Positions 56,087-64,000 of a stretch of DNA of 64,000 bases are shown here, in pieces (position 1 is the stretch's first letter; each line of letters starts with the position of its first letter). Source of the stretch: Thiomicrorhabdus xiamenensis. GTDB taxonomy: Bacteria > Pseudomonadota > Gammaproteobacteria > Thiomicrospirales > Thiomicrospiraceae. Both the position numbers and the translations under genes were made by a program. The notes under the pieces are model-generated. The model ran no database searches. It was not told the origin of the DNA and was given only the letters and a program-made list of their open reading frames with translations. The stretch spans positions 992,001 through 1,056,000 of the forward strand of contig NZ_CP054020.1 of NCBI RefSeq assembly GCF_013282625.1, written 5' to 3'.

Positions 56087-57004
56087 ATGAGAGTTCTGCT
56101 TATCTTATTGGCGTTGATTTCCTTTCTGGGGTGTTCCAGAGAAACGGAGTTGCATGTCGGTGTCCATCCTTGGATCGGCTACCAACCGATCAATCTTGCA
56201 CAGCAAAACGGGCTTCTGCCACAGAACATTCACCTGGTTAAAAACAAAACCGCTTTACAAACCAAGCAGCAGCTGCTCTCAGGTGAGATTAATGCAGGCT
56301 ATCTGACTTTGGATGAAGTACTTTCGCTGCGAGAACAGGGGAAGCCGCTGAGTGTGGTTTTAATTACCGATATCTCTTCAGGAGCCGATAAGGTGCTTGC
56401 TAAAACTCCGGTCACCGGAAAACAGGATATCATCGGGAAAACCATTGCTTATGAGCGCGGCGCCGTCGGCGATCTGCTTTTGTATCAATTCCTTAAATTT
56501 TATGGAGTGGCTAAATCTGAAGTCGTTCTAAAGCATATCCCGTTTGATAAGCAATCCAGTTTCTGGAAAAGCGGTGCGGCGGATATGATCATTACCTATG
56601 ATCCAGTTTCAACTCAAATTATGCGTTCGGGTGCGCAGGAAGTTTTCAACAGTTCGCAAATACCAGAGATGATTATCGATGTCCTGGCTGTCGATTCGAA
56701 TGTACTCGAAGATGCCTGTTCAACTATTAAGCAATTGGTCGATGCGCATTTTGCCGGGGTGAGCCTGATCAAAGATAATTTCCAGGAAAGCAGTTATCAG
56801 ATTGCCGATAACCTGGGTTTTTCGCATGAAGAAGTGCTGACTTCTCTCGGGGGAATTACGTTGCCGTCCAGAGAAATTAATCTGCAAATGTTTGGTGATA
56901 ACCGTTTTTTTGAAAAAACGCGTGAGATCGCCTTGATTCTCAAAGCGTCCGGAATGTTGAAAAGCGTTCCGGATAAGGCGGTGCATACGGATCAATGTTT
57001 GTGA
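56087..57004 (+). CDS. ABC-type substrate-binding lipoprotein (NMT1/ThiY-like)
   Basis: A 305-aa lipoprotein: the signal peptide ends in a LGCS lipobox (Cys16). The mature part has the two-lobe pattern of NMT1/SsuA/NrtA-type binding proteins, with VGVHPWIGYQPINLAQQNGL, AGYLTLDEVLSLREQG and IGKTIAYERGAVGD. No permease or ATPase is nearby. It overlaps the next gene by 10 bp, a sensor-type GGDEF gene, so this protein probably delivers a ligand signal to that receptor rather than to a transporter. Confidence 0.82.
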   Translation: MRVLLILLALISFLGCSRETELHVGVHPWIGYQPINLAQQNGLLPQNIHLVKNKTALQTKQQLLSGEINAGYLTLDEVLSLREQGKPLSVVLITDISSGADKVLAKTPVTGKQDIIGKTIAYERGAVGDLLLYQFLKFYGVAKSEVVLKHIPFDKQSSFWKSGAADMIITYDPVSTQIMRSGAQEVFNSSQIPEMIIDVLAVDSNVLEDACSTIKQLVDAHFAGVSLIKDNFQESSYQIADNLGFSHEEVLTSLGGITLPSREINLQMFGDNRFFEKTREIALILKASGMLKSVPDKAVHTDQCL

Positions 57005-58912
57005 AGCGACCTGTTTTTATTATCTTATTTGTCCTCGGAATTCTGACTGCTCAATCAGTCGGTGCGCAGTCGAAAACGCTGACGTTAGGGGTTTACGCAT
57101 ATCAGTCCAAGGAGCAAACCTTTCAGGAGTTTTCGCCAATCGCGGAGTTTTTAAGTCGTGATATTGACGGAATTGATGTCAAACTGGTTGTAATGCGCAA
57201 TCAGGAAATCCGTAAAGCGGTGCGCTCCGGGCAGGTGGATATGCTGCTGATCAGTCCGTCTTTATACGAGATTATCCGTCATGAAAGTTTTATCAGTGGC
57301 ATTACGGCTACACTGGAACGGTATCGTGACGGAGTGGGAACCTCCAGTCTGGGGGGGCGTGATTATTTCTCGAAAAGGCAGTGGTTTTAAAGAGTTGAAA
57401 GACCTGACCAGAGCGAAAATCGCAATTCCTTCCGAAAGCAACTCCGGTGCTTTTCGAATCCCCTTGTATGAACTTGTTAGTTCCGGTATCCGCTACAAAC
57501 AGTTGGATTTTATGAAGGTTGGCTCCAATGATCATGTAATGGAGGCGGTACTTTCCGGCAAAGCCGATGTCGGTTTTGTGCGTACCGGAATCCTTGAAAA
57601 CTGGCTCGGGCGCGGAGACCTGAGTTCATTGGATGAAGTGCAGATTATCAATCGGCGGGATTTGAAAAGTTTCCCGTTTATTCTGTCGACGCATCTGTAT
57701 CCGGAATGGGCTTTCATTATCATGCCGAATGTCGGTTCCGAAGATTCCAGAAAAATCGCTTCCTCGCTTTTTAAAATCAACCGCTCTCTGTTTCCAGAAA
57801 ATGAACTGGATGGGATTGAGGGATTTGTTTCGCCCCTGAATTATCTGCCTTTCGAAATGATGCTCAGGGAGTTGCGTCTTGAACCCTATGACGTCGTGCA
57901 AAAACCGTCATTCAGCGAGATATGGAATTCCTACTGGCGCGTCATCTCTTTCGTACTTCTTGGGCTTTTCGCCATTGTTTTCGCACTGTGGAAATCGGAA
58001 AAGTATCGCAGCATCGCGATGATGAATCACAAGCGTCTGGAGAATATTATCACCGCTACCCGGGTTGGAACCTGGGAGTGGGATCTGTCAAAAGACCTTA
58101 TGGAAATCAACGAGCATTATGTCTCTCAGATTGGGTATACAAGAGACGAGTTGCAACCGTTCAATTTTGCTAAATTTACCTCATTGGTGCACCCGGATGA
58201 CTTTCAGGAAATGATGCGAAAAATTCAGGATAACCTGGCCGTTAAGCAGAATGAGTATGAAATGGATCTGCGTTTAAGGCATAAAAAAGGCCGTTGGATA
58301 TGGATACACTCGCGTGGCAAAGTTATTACCCGGGCAAAAGACGGTAATGCACTTTTAATGGGGGGGACCCATGTCGAAGTAACCGAGAAGAAAGCGTTCG
58401 AAGAAAAACTCAAGAGGGCGGCAATGTTTGACTCCCTGACCGAACTGCCGGGACGTAATTACTTCGAAGAGCAGTTGGAAACCGCCTTGTTGAACGCCAA
58501 TCAAAAAACAAAGCTGGCACTGTTATTTATTGATCTGGACGGTTTCAAGGAGGTTAATGACAGTTTCGGGCACCACGCCGGAGATGAATTGCTGAAAATC
58601 ATTGCTCGTCGTTTGACCGATTCGACGAAATCCACCGATTTTGTCGCCCGTATGGGGGGCGACGAGTTTCTGGTGCTGTTAAGCGGTTTTCAGGATTCAC
58701 AGCAGTTGTATGTCATTAGTGAAAGGATTTTGCACAAAGTCAACGAGGCCGTCAGTATCGATGGTAATACCATGCATGTTTCATGCAGTATCGGTATTAG
58801 GGAAATTCAGCCTGATTCGAAACTTTCCGTCGAATTGATCATTAATCAAGCCGACAGGGCGATGTACAAAGCGAAAAATTCCGGTAAAAACCGCATTAAT
58901 TTCTATCTCTGA
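56995..58912 (+). pseudogene. PhnD-like sensor / PAS / GGDEF gene broken by one-base frameshift
   Basis: Two overlapping frames (56995-57390 and 57281-58912) read as one protein of about 638 aa if one G is removed from the G7 run at 57351-57357, giving SSLGG joined to VIISRKGSGFKELKD. The product would have a signal peptide, a PhnD/TAXI-like periplasmic binding domain, one membrane helix (SFVLLGLFAIVFALW), a PAS domain and a GGDEF domain (VARMGGDEFLVLL). The I-site is KSTD, so RxxD is altered. As sequenced the gene is split, and the second frame lacks the signal peptide. Phase variation or a sequencing error are both possible. Confidence 0.8.
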
Positions 58913-59188
58913 ACCATTCCGCCGAGCCCGTCATATTGTCTTCAATTGAGCGTAATCTGCGCTCCCGCAGTTATCCATTGAAAACTTATATTCGTAATGA
59001 AAAAAACTTTTAATTAAGTTTGCGTCGCATTTTTTTATCAATTGATCTAAGTCATTGATAACGTAACTTTTTGAAGAGTTTTACTCTGTACGAATTGCAC
59101 GGCTGGCGTTACTTTTAAATCAGAAATAAACAGTCAGCATAGTGTGATTGCTACTGCTTGGCGCGGGGTTAGCTTGAGGGGAGATGGT

Positions 59189-59503
59189 ATGAAATTATAT
59201 AAAGATATGCACAATGAGGTTTTTGTTATCCCGGAAGGACAAGAGCATCTGGTCAGCCATGACTGGATCGAAATTACACAAACCGAAAGAGAAGCGCTGA
59301 TCAACAAACAGGGCTCGAAAACGGTTAGTCCGGAGCGGATCGAGCAGATCAAAGCGCGTTTGGATTTAATCGACTTCGAATCGATTCGCCCGTTGCGGGC
59401 AATTATTACCAATACGGCCAACCTGTTTGATCATAAAAAACTCCACGCCCTGAACAACGAACGAAATGAATTGATGTTCGAATTGTCGGTTCAGCGATAT
59501 TGA
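59189..59503 (+). CDS. Small protein resembling phage tail-fibre assembly proteins
   Basis: A 104-aa protein. The N-terminal part (LYKDMHNEVFVIPEGQEHLVSHDW and ITQTEREALI) and the C-terminal helices (RLDLIDFESIRPLRAIITNTANLFDHKKLHALNNERNELMFEL) recall the small proteins that follow tail-fibre genes in phages. The match is a pattern impression only. GGGGAGA precedes ATG 59189. There is no other phage gene nearby. The spacer 59504-59837 contains only a terminator. Confidence 0.6.
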   Translation: MKLYKDMHNEVFVIPEGQEHLVSHDWIEITQTEREALINKQGSKTVSPERIEQIKARLDLIDFESIRPLRAIITNTANLFDHKKLHALNNERNELMFELSVQRY

Positions 59504-59705
59504 ATACCGACAGCCTTGAAGGGGGCAAGGCATCCTGATTGGTTCCGGCTGGTGACTGGCTAAGCAAGCTTGTTTAATGCTCTTGCTGCATTTTTAACCT
59601 GCCATTTTTTATCTTGCAATCGACGCTAACTTTTGTGAAAGATTATTGATGCATAATGGCCGATCAGTCTTTCTTTTGGTATGAAAAATAACACCGCTGT
59701 ACAGC

Positions 59706-59736
59706 AAAAAAAAACCGGCCAAGGGCCGGTTTTTTA
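59706..59736. terminator. Bidirectional terminator
   Basis: AAAAAAAACCGGCC and GGGCCGGTTTTTTATT around a short loop, between the small protein gene and the convergent tetR gene. Confidence 0.88.
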
Positions 59737-59837
59737 TTGGGCGAAAGTCAGGCATAAGATTCGCTGTGCGAATTTTGTCTTATTCTTTCTTTTCGCTTAA
59801 ATTGGCGGGGATCTCTTTTTCTGCGGACCGTCTGTGA

Positions 59838-60443
59838 TTACTTCTGTTCAATCGCCGTCTCTACCAGTATCTGGGCGGCCATTTTGGCATGGGTCGCAGG
59901 TTCCGAAGTCTGTAGCGTCACTGCGCTGACAATCGCACCGTCGACAAGTATCCCGAGTTGTTCGGTGAGCAAACGGGGGGCGTTCGCTCCGGCAGCGATA
60001 GCCAACTCCTGAATAAAGCTGTTGGTGTTTTCCCGATGTTGCAGAGCGAGCTCCCGTATGGACTCATCCTGCTTGTGATTTTCCATCACCGCATTAATAA
60101 AGGCGCATCCAAAAAAGGATTCATCTTCGAACCAGACTTTAAGGGCATCGAAAATGCACAGTAATCGTTCGCGAGGGGTGTCGGCGGAGGAGTTGATGAA
60201 ATCACGGAACCAGTCGAGCCATAATGCGCTCTCTCGTTCCAGAACGGCCCGTACAAGATTTTCTTTGGAATTAAAGTGTTTATAGAGTGTTCGCCGTGCG
60301 ACGCCGGACTCATCCAGCACTTTCTTAATGCCGGTAGCGTGGATGCCGTCACGACAGAATAGTTCATTGGCTACGGATAACAGACGTTCCGAAGAGCCGA
60401 TATCCGTTTTGTTGGCATTGCGTTGGTAGCATGCGTGTTTCAA
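59838..60443 (-). CDS. TetR-family regulator
   Basis: A 201-aa repressor. The N-terminal HTH is clear (SVANELFCRDGIHATGIKKVLDESGVARRTLYKHFNSKENLV), followed by a helical ligand-binding domain with a conserved FFGCAFINAV segment typical of YcdC/AcrR-like members. The start is TTG at 60443 with CAGGAGAA seven bases upstream. It is divergent from the ABC/FAD operon at 61137 and probably controls it through the palindrome at 61041-61056. Confidence 0.9.
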   Translation of the reverse strand: MKHACYQRNANKTDIGSSERLLSVANELFCRDGIHATGIKKVLDESGVARRTLYKHFNSKENLVRAVLERESALWLDWFRDFINSSADTPRERLLCIFDALKVWFEDESFFGCAFINAVMENHKQDESIRELALQHRENTNSFIQELAIAAGANAPRLLTEQLGILVDGAIVSAVTLQTSEPATHAKMAAQILVETAIEQK

Positions 60444-60485
60444 GCCGATTCTCCTGACTTTTGTAAACCTTTCATTCTGAATTTT

Positions 60486-60502
60486 ACTCTAAAACTTAGA
60501 GT
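60486..60502. promoter_or_regulatory. Palindrome ACTCTAA-AAC-TTAGAGT near tetR start
   Basis: A perfect 7-bp inverted repeat with a 3-bp centre, about 45 bp upstream of the tetR start. It differs from the 61041 palindrome, so it may bind another regulator or be a -10 region hairpin. Confidence 0.4.
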
Positions 60503-60668
60503 GCTCCGGCAAGATGTATTTGGTTTGAAGCTCTGAAGTCTTGTTTTTCGAGAGCAGTAAAGGCTCTACCGCTTTTTCAATAATGTGACCGGCCAAGGTT
60601 CTATTCGCCGGCACAGTCCTAAGACGAAGATTTCCATCTTCAGGCATTTGCATCACAAATCCGCTCAT
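60489..60668 (-). pseudogene. Possible remnant of a small gene
   Basis: A 59-codon frame on the minus strand (start ATG 60668). It overlaps by ATGA a preceding 30-codon frame (ending IKDIEAE) that has no start of its own. A GGAG-ATG start just upstream reads only eight codons (MRTALRRT) before a stop, in the neighbouring frame, so a one-base frameshift may have broken a small gene here. No family is recognised. Confidence 0.25.
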
Positions 60669-61136
60669 TCCGCTTCGATGTCTTTGATACGTTTGGCAAG
60701 CTGTGATTCGCCTAAGTACGGCGAAGTGCGGTTCTCATTATTGTTCTCCGTTTGGCTTTAATACCTCGTCCCAGGCAACTCAGTCCTTTAATTTCGCTAT
60801 CTTAAGGAGGGCGCTTCTGTTAGTCAATCGTCCCTGTCGTTTGGAGAACAGTCGTGTTTAAAAATTGAATGCTGAATCAGTGTCGCATAATGGTGCGCAA
60901 TTTTACTAGGCGCTCATTATTCGTGCGTTCTGAGTTATCAGAATAGAGTTTGTTTTTTTGGGTAAATGGAAATAAGTTTATTTAAATCAATTACTTATAT
61001 TTTATTTGTTTTATTGGCACACCTCTTGTTTACTACTGGATAGACCGATTGGTCTACTTGTTTTCCATCGTCCAACGAGGCAGCCAGGTAATGACTGTCT
61101 GATCAATTACTTGTATTTTTTTAGGAGTCTCACCCC
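60669..61136. other. Spacer with operator and promoter of the ABC/FAD operon
   Basis: About 470 bp without a supported gene. The last 150 bp are AT-rich and hold the 16-bp palindrome listed below. No promoter elements are confidently called. Confidence 0.4.
61041..61056. promoter_or_regulatory. TetR-type operator TAGACCGATTGGTCTA
   Basis: An inverted repeat TAGACC-N4-GGTCTA, about 80 bp before the ABC substrate-binding gene and 600 bp from tetR. This form (TAGACC arms) is the kind of box reported for TetR-family repressors such as NemR; that recollection was not checked against a database. It probably represses the operon until its ligand appears. Confidence 0.65.
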
Positions 61137-62201
61137 ATGAAAAGCGATCTATTTAAGTGGTTTCAATCTACCGATGTTGTTAGCAAAACTGATGAAACAG
61201 GTCACGGCCGTCGTGACTTTTTACGTACCGGTTGTTCCTGTTGTGCGGCGCTTGCGCTGACACCGGCTGCCGGACTTATGCTTGCGACAGCCGGTCGAGC
61301 GGAAGCAGCAGTTTCCAGCACGACTCTTAAAGTCGGTCATTTGCCTGCCGGATGTGTCTCACATGTATTGCTGGCGAAGAAGCGCGGCATGTTTGCCAAG
61401 GCCGGTCTCAAGGTTGATCTGGTTCAGTTCAATGGTCCGGCGGATAACATTCGCGCATTGGTTGCCGGGGAGTTGCACATGATGCACAACCCTTGGACGA
61501 CAACCATGGCCGCTTACGCCGAAGGCAGCAAGGATCTGCGCATTATCGGCGGTTCAGGTCTGGCCGGTATTGAACTGGTCGCTCGCAAGGGCAGTGTGGC
61601 CAACGTAAACGAATTCATCGAAAAAGCCGGTAAGAAACTGCGTGTCGGGACTTTGCGTCTGGATACACTTGAATTGGTCGCTCACGGTGTGATGTCTCAG
61701 AACGGCGTCTCTTACGACGATTACGAAATGACCTTTTTCCCGAGTATGGTCGGTATGGGGGAAGCGCTTATTAACGGTTCCGTGGATGTGTGTACTCTGG
61801 CTCAGCCGTATGCAGAAATGGTCGTGAAAGAAGCGGGTGGAATCTATCTGGCTGACAGTAACGATGTTTGGGGGCCGGAAGCTCCGGATTGCGTCATCAC
61901 CGCAACCGAAGGCTTCCTGAAAAAAGACAGTGCTATGGCCACCGATTACATGGCGGTATTGCGCGAGTCGGCCGAGTCTTTCTATAACGATTTCGATGCG
62001 GCATTGGACGACCTGCAACCTTTGTACGGAGTGCCGCGTGAAATACTTGCCATTGCATTGAAGCGCCAGTCGCCGGATCCGTTAATAAATGCCGCCGGTG
62101 TATCCGGTATTCGCAAAGGTGTGAAGTACCTGATCGAACTTGGTTACTTCGATAGCAACATTGCTGACGAAGTACTGAACCTCAGTCATCAGCCTGTGTG
62201 A
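61137..62201 (+). CDS. Tat-exported ABC substrate-binding protein (NrtA/SsuA-like)
   Basis: A 354-aa periplasmic binding protein with a twin-arginine signal (GRRDFLRTGCSCCAALALTPA, then cleavage after AEA). The mature part has GHLPAGCVSHVLLAKKRGMF, LVAGELHMMHNPWT and SMVGMGEALINGSVDVCTLAQPY, the pattern of nitrate/sulfonate/taurine/NMT1 binding proteins. Tat export suggests it folds, possibly with a cofactor, before export. TTAGGAG precedes the ATG. It is the first gene of the operon after the operator; a permease and ATPase may lie beyond the window. Substrate unknown. Confidence 0.85.
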   Translation: MKSDLFKWFQSTDVVSKTDETGHGRRDFLRTGCSCCAALALTPAAGLMLATAGRAEAAVSSTTLKVGHLPAGCVSHVLLAKKRGMFAKAGLKVDLVQFNGPADNIRALVAGELHMMHNPWTTTMAAYAEGSKDLRIIGGSGLAGIELVARKGSVANVNEFIEKAGKKLRVGTLRLDTLELVAHGVMSQNGVSYDDYEMTFFPSMVGMGEALINGSVDVCTLAQPYAEMVVKEAGGIYLADSNDVWGPEAPDCVITATEGFLKKDSAMATDYMAVLRESAESFYNDFDAALDDLQPLYGVPREILAIALKRQSPDPLINAAGVSGIRKGVKYLIELGYFDSNIADEVLNLSHQPV

Positions 62202-62232
62202 TGTTCATGGCAGACGAACAGGGAGCGAGTAA

Positions 62233-63486
62233 ATGAGTGAAATCAAACGATACGATACGGTGATCGTCGGCGCGCGTGCTGCCGGCGCGTCGCTGGCGAT
62301 TGAGCTGCAAAGATTAGGGCAGAAGGTTGCAGTGGTTGACCGCGCAACTTTCCCCTCTGACATTATGTCCACCCATGTGGTGTATCCCAATACTCTGAAG
62401 CGCTTCGAGCGCCTCGGGGTTTTACAGGAAATTCTTGATAACGGTCCGCCGCCGTTGTACACCTCATGGATTCATGAAAACCGCATGTTTGTTGCCCCGC
62501 ATACGCCGGTGGACGGCCGCGATTGGGCCATCTGCGTGCGTCGTATTACGCTGGATGACATTATGGTTAACAAGGCGCGTGAAGAGGGGGCGGATATTTA
62601 CGAAGGCTGGACTGTGACTGAACTGCTCGGTTCTGGTAGCGAAGAGGATCCGGTAAGCGGTTTCATTGCCAAAAATGGTGATGAGGTTATTCAGTTTGAA
62701 GCGGACACGGTTGCCGGTGCCGACGGGGTCAATTCAACCGTCGCCAGACTGGTCGGAGCGCAAAAGCGCAAGGTAATGCCTACCGATACCATGTTGTATT
62801 TTGCCTATTGGAAAGGCGTTGATACACGTAATACCCAGGACTTCTTCTTTGAACCTCCTTGGGTACATGCCCATTTTCCTGCTGACAACGGTTATCACGT
62901 CGTCACTATGAACGGGCCGCTGAGTGAACGTCCGAAAATCAAGAACATGGACGACTTCTATATGGAGCGTCTGAAATCCATGCCTGCACTCTGGTCGCGC
63001 CTGAAAAATGCGGAGAAAGTTACCCGTGTCAAAGGTACGCCGAAGTTGGAAGGTTATTACCGTGATTCCGTCGGTCCTGGTTGGCTGTTGGTCGGCGACG
63101 CGTCGCATTTCAAACATCCCGCTGGTGCGCAGGGGATAGGCGATGCTTTACATGCCAGTGAAGCGGTCGCGCCTATGATCTTGGCGGGCAACTATCGCAG
63201 CGAATATCCAAAATGGCGCGAAAGTGTCTCACGCGAACTGTATGCGTTTTGTAAACACTTGGCCGAAGTCCCTTCGGACGAAGGAATGCGAAAAGTGATG
63301 GATGCGGCGATTGCCGATCCGATTCTGGCACGCAAGCTGGGCGATGTATGGTGTAGAACCTCGAGTCCATGGAAGGATGTTATTCCACGCGCGCCATTCC
63401 TTGCCGAAATTATGGGGGAAAGTGTCGATTCAGTGCTGGAGCCTTTTGAAGAAGAGAGTTCTGTTCCTTTAGCAGTGACGGCTTGA
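62233..63486 (+). CDS. FAD-dependent oxidoreductase/monooxygenase
   Basis: A 417-aa flavoprotein of the p-hydroxybenzoate hydroxylase/geranylgeranyl reductase fold. TVIVGARAAGASLAIELQRLG is the variant Rossmann motif common in this group, CVRRITLDDIMVNKA holds the second substrate/NADPH region, and WLLVGDASHFKHPAGAQGIGDA is the FAD-ribityl GD motif. It lies 31 bp after the binding-protein gene, so it probably oxidises the imported compound. No close named relative is recognised. Confidence 0.85.
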   Translation: MSEIKRYDTVIVGARAAGASLAIELQRLGQKVAVVDRATFPSDIMSTHVVYPNTLKRFERLGVLQEILDNGPPPLYTSWIHENRMFVAPHTPVDGRDWAICVRRITLDDIMVNKAREEGADIYEGWTVTELLGSGSEEDPVSGFIAKNGDEVIQFEADTVAGADGVNSTVARLVGAQKRKVMPTDTMLYFAYWKGVDTRNTQDFFFEPPWVHAHFPADNGYHVVTMNGPLSERPKIKNMDDFYMERLKSMPALWSRLKNAEKVTRVKGTPKLEGYYRDSVGPGWLLVGDASHFKHPAGAQGIGDALHASEAVAPMILAGNYRSEYPKWRESVSRELYAFCKHLAEVPSDEGMRKVMDAAIADPILARKLGDVWCRTSSPWKDVIPRAPFLAEIMGESVDSVLEPFEEESSVPLAVTA

Positions 63487-63497
63487 GGACTGGCGTC

Positions 63498-64000
63498 ATG
63501 GTACAGCAGATAAACAATCTCAGTGCGGCTAACCGCCTTGCCTTAGATCGCATTGCCGCCTGCGATCCGGTACTCGTCGGCATCGAGCCGGCACATGCCG
63601 CACTCGGTTTGCAAGAGAGGGAACTGGGGCATGCCGGTCCGCCTTTCGCCGATGATGAAATTCTGCCGGCAACGGTGCTGAATGCGCTGGCCGGTGCGGC
63701 CGTGATCGAGGGGTGGGCGAAAACCGTTCATGAGGCGCGATCAATGATCGAAAATCGCGAGATCAGATTGCGCAGTAACCATGAATTAGGCACCGTTTCG
63801 CCGATGGCCGGAGTGGTTCGGCCGTCACAACCTTTGATGCGGGTGGAAAACCGCATTGGCGAAGGCGTCTGTTATGCGACCTTTGCCGAAGGTGGACGTC
63901 GTGCACTGCGCTTCGGTGTCTACGACGATCAGGTCGCCGAACAATTGGCATTCGTAGAAAGCCGGGTCGCTCCTGCGATAGCCGCCTGTTTGCCGGAAGA
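63498..64000 (+). CDS. DUF1116 protein (YahG/YlbE-like), partial
   Basis: The first 167 residues of a gene that continues past the window. CDPVLVGIEPA, HAGPPF, GAAVIEGWAKTVHEA, SPMAGVVRPSQPLMRVEN and RRALRFGVYDDQV match the DUF1116 family along the whole stretch. YlbE of E. coli is reported to work with FdrA and YlbF in a carbamoyltransferase acting on oxamate in allantoin breakdown (from memory). GAGGA precedes the ATG, 12 bp after the oxidoreductase gene. It suggests the operon handles an amide or ureide, but that is inference. Confidence 0.8.
   Translation, partial: MVQQINNLSAANRLALDRIAACDPVLVGIEPAHAALGLQERELGHAGPPFADDEILPATVLNALAGAAVIEGWAKTVHEARSMIENREIRLRSNHELGTVSPMAGVVRPSQPLMRVENRIGEGVCYATFAEGGRRALRFGVYDDQVAEQLAFVESRVAPAIAACLPE

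Overview
The window is a chromosomal segment of a gammaproteobacterium. The block rne / rluC - HAD phosphatase - yceF - yceD - rpmF - plsX - fabH - fabD - fabG - acpP - fabF - pabB - pabC - mltG - tmk - holB - tatD (28.4-48.4 kb) follows the gammaproteobacterial order. The many c-di-GMP genes and the absence of enterobacterial markers fit a free-living aquatic, possibly sulfur-oxidising lineage (Thiomicrospira/Hydrogenovibrio-like). That lineage call is inference from style, not proven.

Layout. 0.6-6.2 kb: a GGDEF-EAL protein, a PAS-GGDEF diguanylate cyclase, a small membrane protein, a C39-like cysteine peptidase homologue and a truncated haemoglobin. 6.3-12.4 kb (minus strand): an apparent exopolysaccharide operon with a family-2 glycosyltransferase, an AlgI-type MBOAT acyltransferase and an SGNH-like periplasmic partner, followed by an outer-membrane barrel of the ShlB/FhaC type that has no POTRA domains.

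12.9-25.6 kb: the most interesting region. Three copies of a 45-bp sequence (13025, 18867, 25516) are the 3' part of the initiator tRNA-Met gene, which is intact at 25516-25592. They bound two tandem, colinear integrative elements of about 5.8 and 6.6 kb. Each has the same backbone: variable cargo, a conserved protein of unknown function (about 280 aa), a replication-initiation-factor/relaxase-like protein, a small HTH protein that overlaps the integrase in another frame, and a tyrosine integrase next to the att site. A 75-bp DNA block inside the rep gene is nearly identical (73/75) between the elements although the proteins around it have diverged. It folds into a 16-bp bulged hairpin and is a strong candidate for a nick site or origin. 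The cargo looks like defence: an HNH-domain protein plus a membrane protein in element 1; a class III nucleotidyl cyclase of the Pycsar-like type plus a NotI-like restriction-modification pair in element 2. A relic of a third element lies to the left.

25.8-28.2 kb: two coiled-coil proteins of unknown function. 28.4-48.4 kb: RNA processing and pseudouridylation, fatty-acid, folate, cell-wall and DNA-replication housekeeping genes. 48.4-50 kb: three paralogous small HTH genes. 50-58.9 kb: a DUF4395-like membrane protein, a 7TM-like PAS-GGDEF protein, a chemoreceptor with an internal receiver and a C-terminal CZB domain, and a substrate-binding lipoprotein followed by a PhnD-like-PAS-GGDEF gene broken by one base in a G7 run.

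59.1-64 kb: a TetR regulator, a 16-bp palindromic operator, a Tat-exported ABC substrate-binding protein, an FAD-dependent oxidoreductase and the start of a DUF1116 (YahG/YlbE-like) gene. This looks like a regulated uptake-and-catabolism operon for an unknown compound, and it runs off the window.
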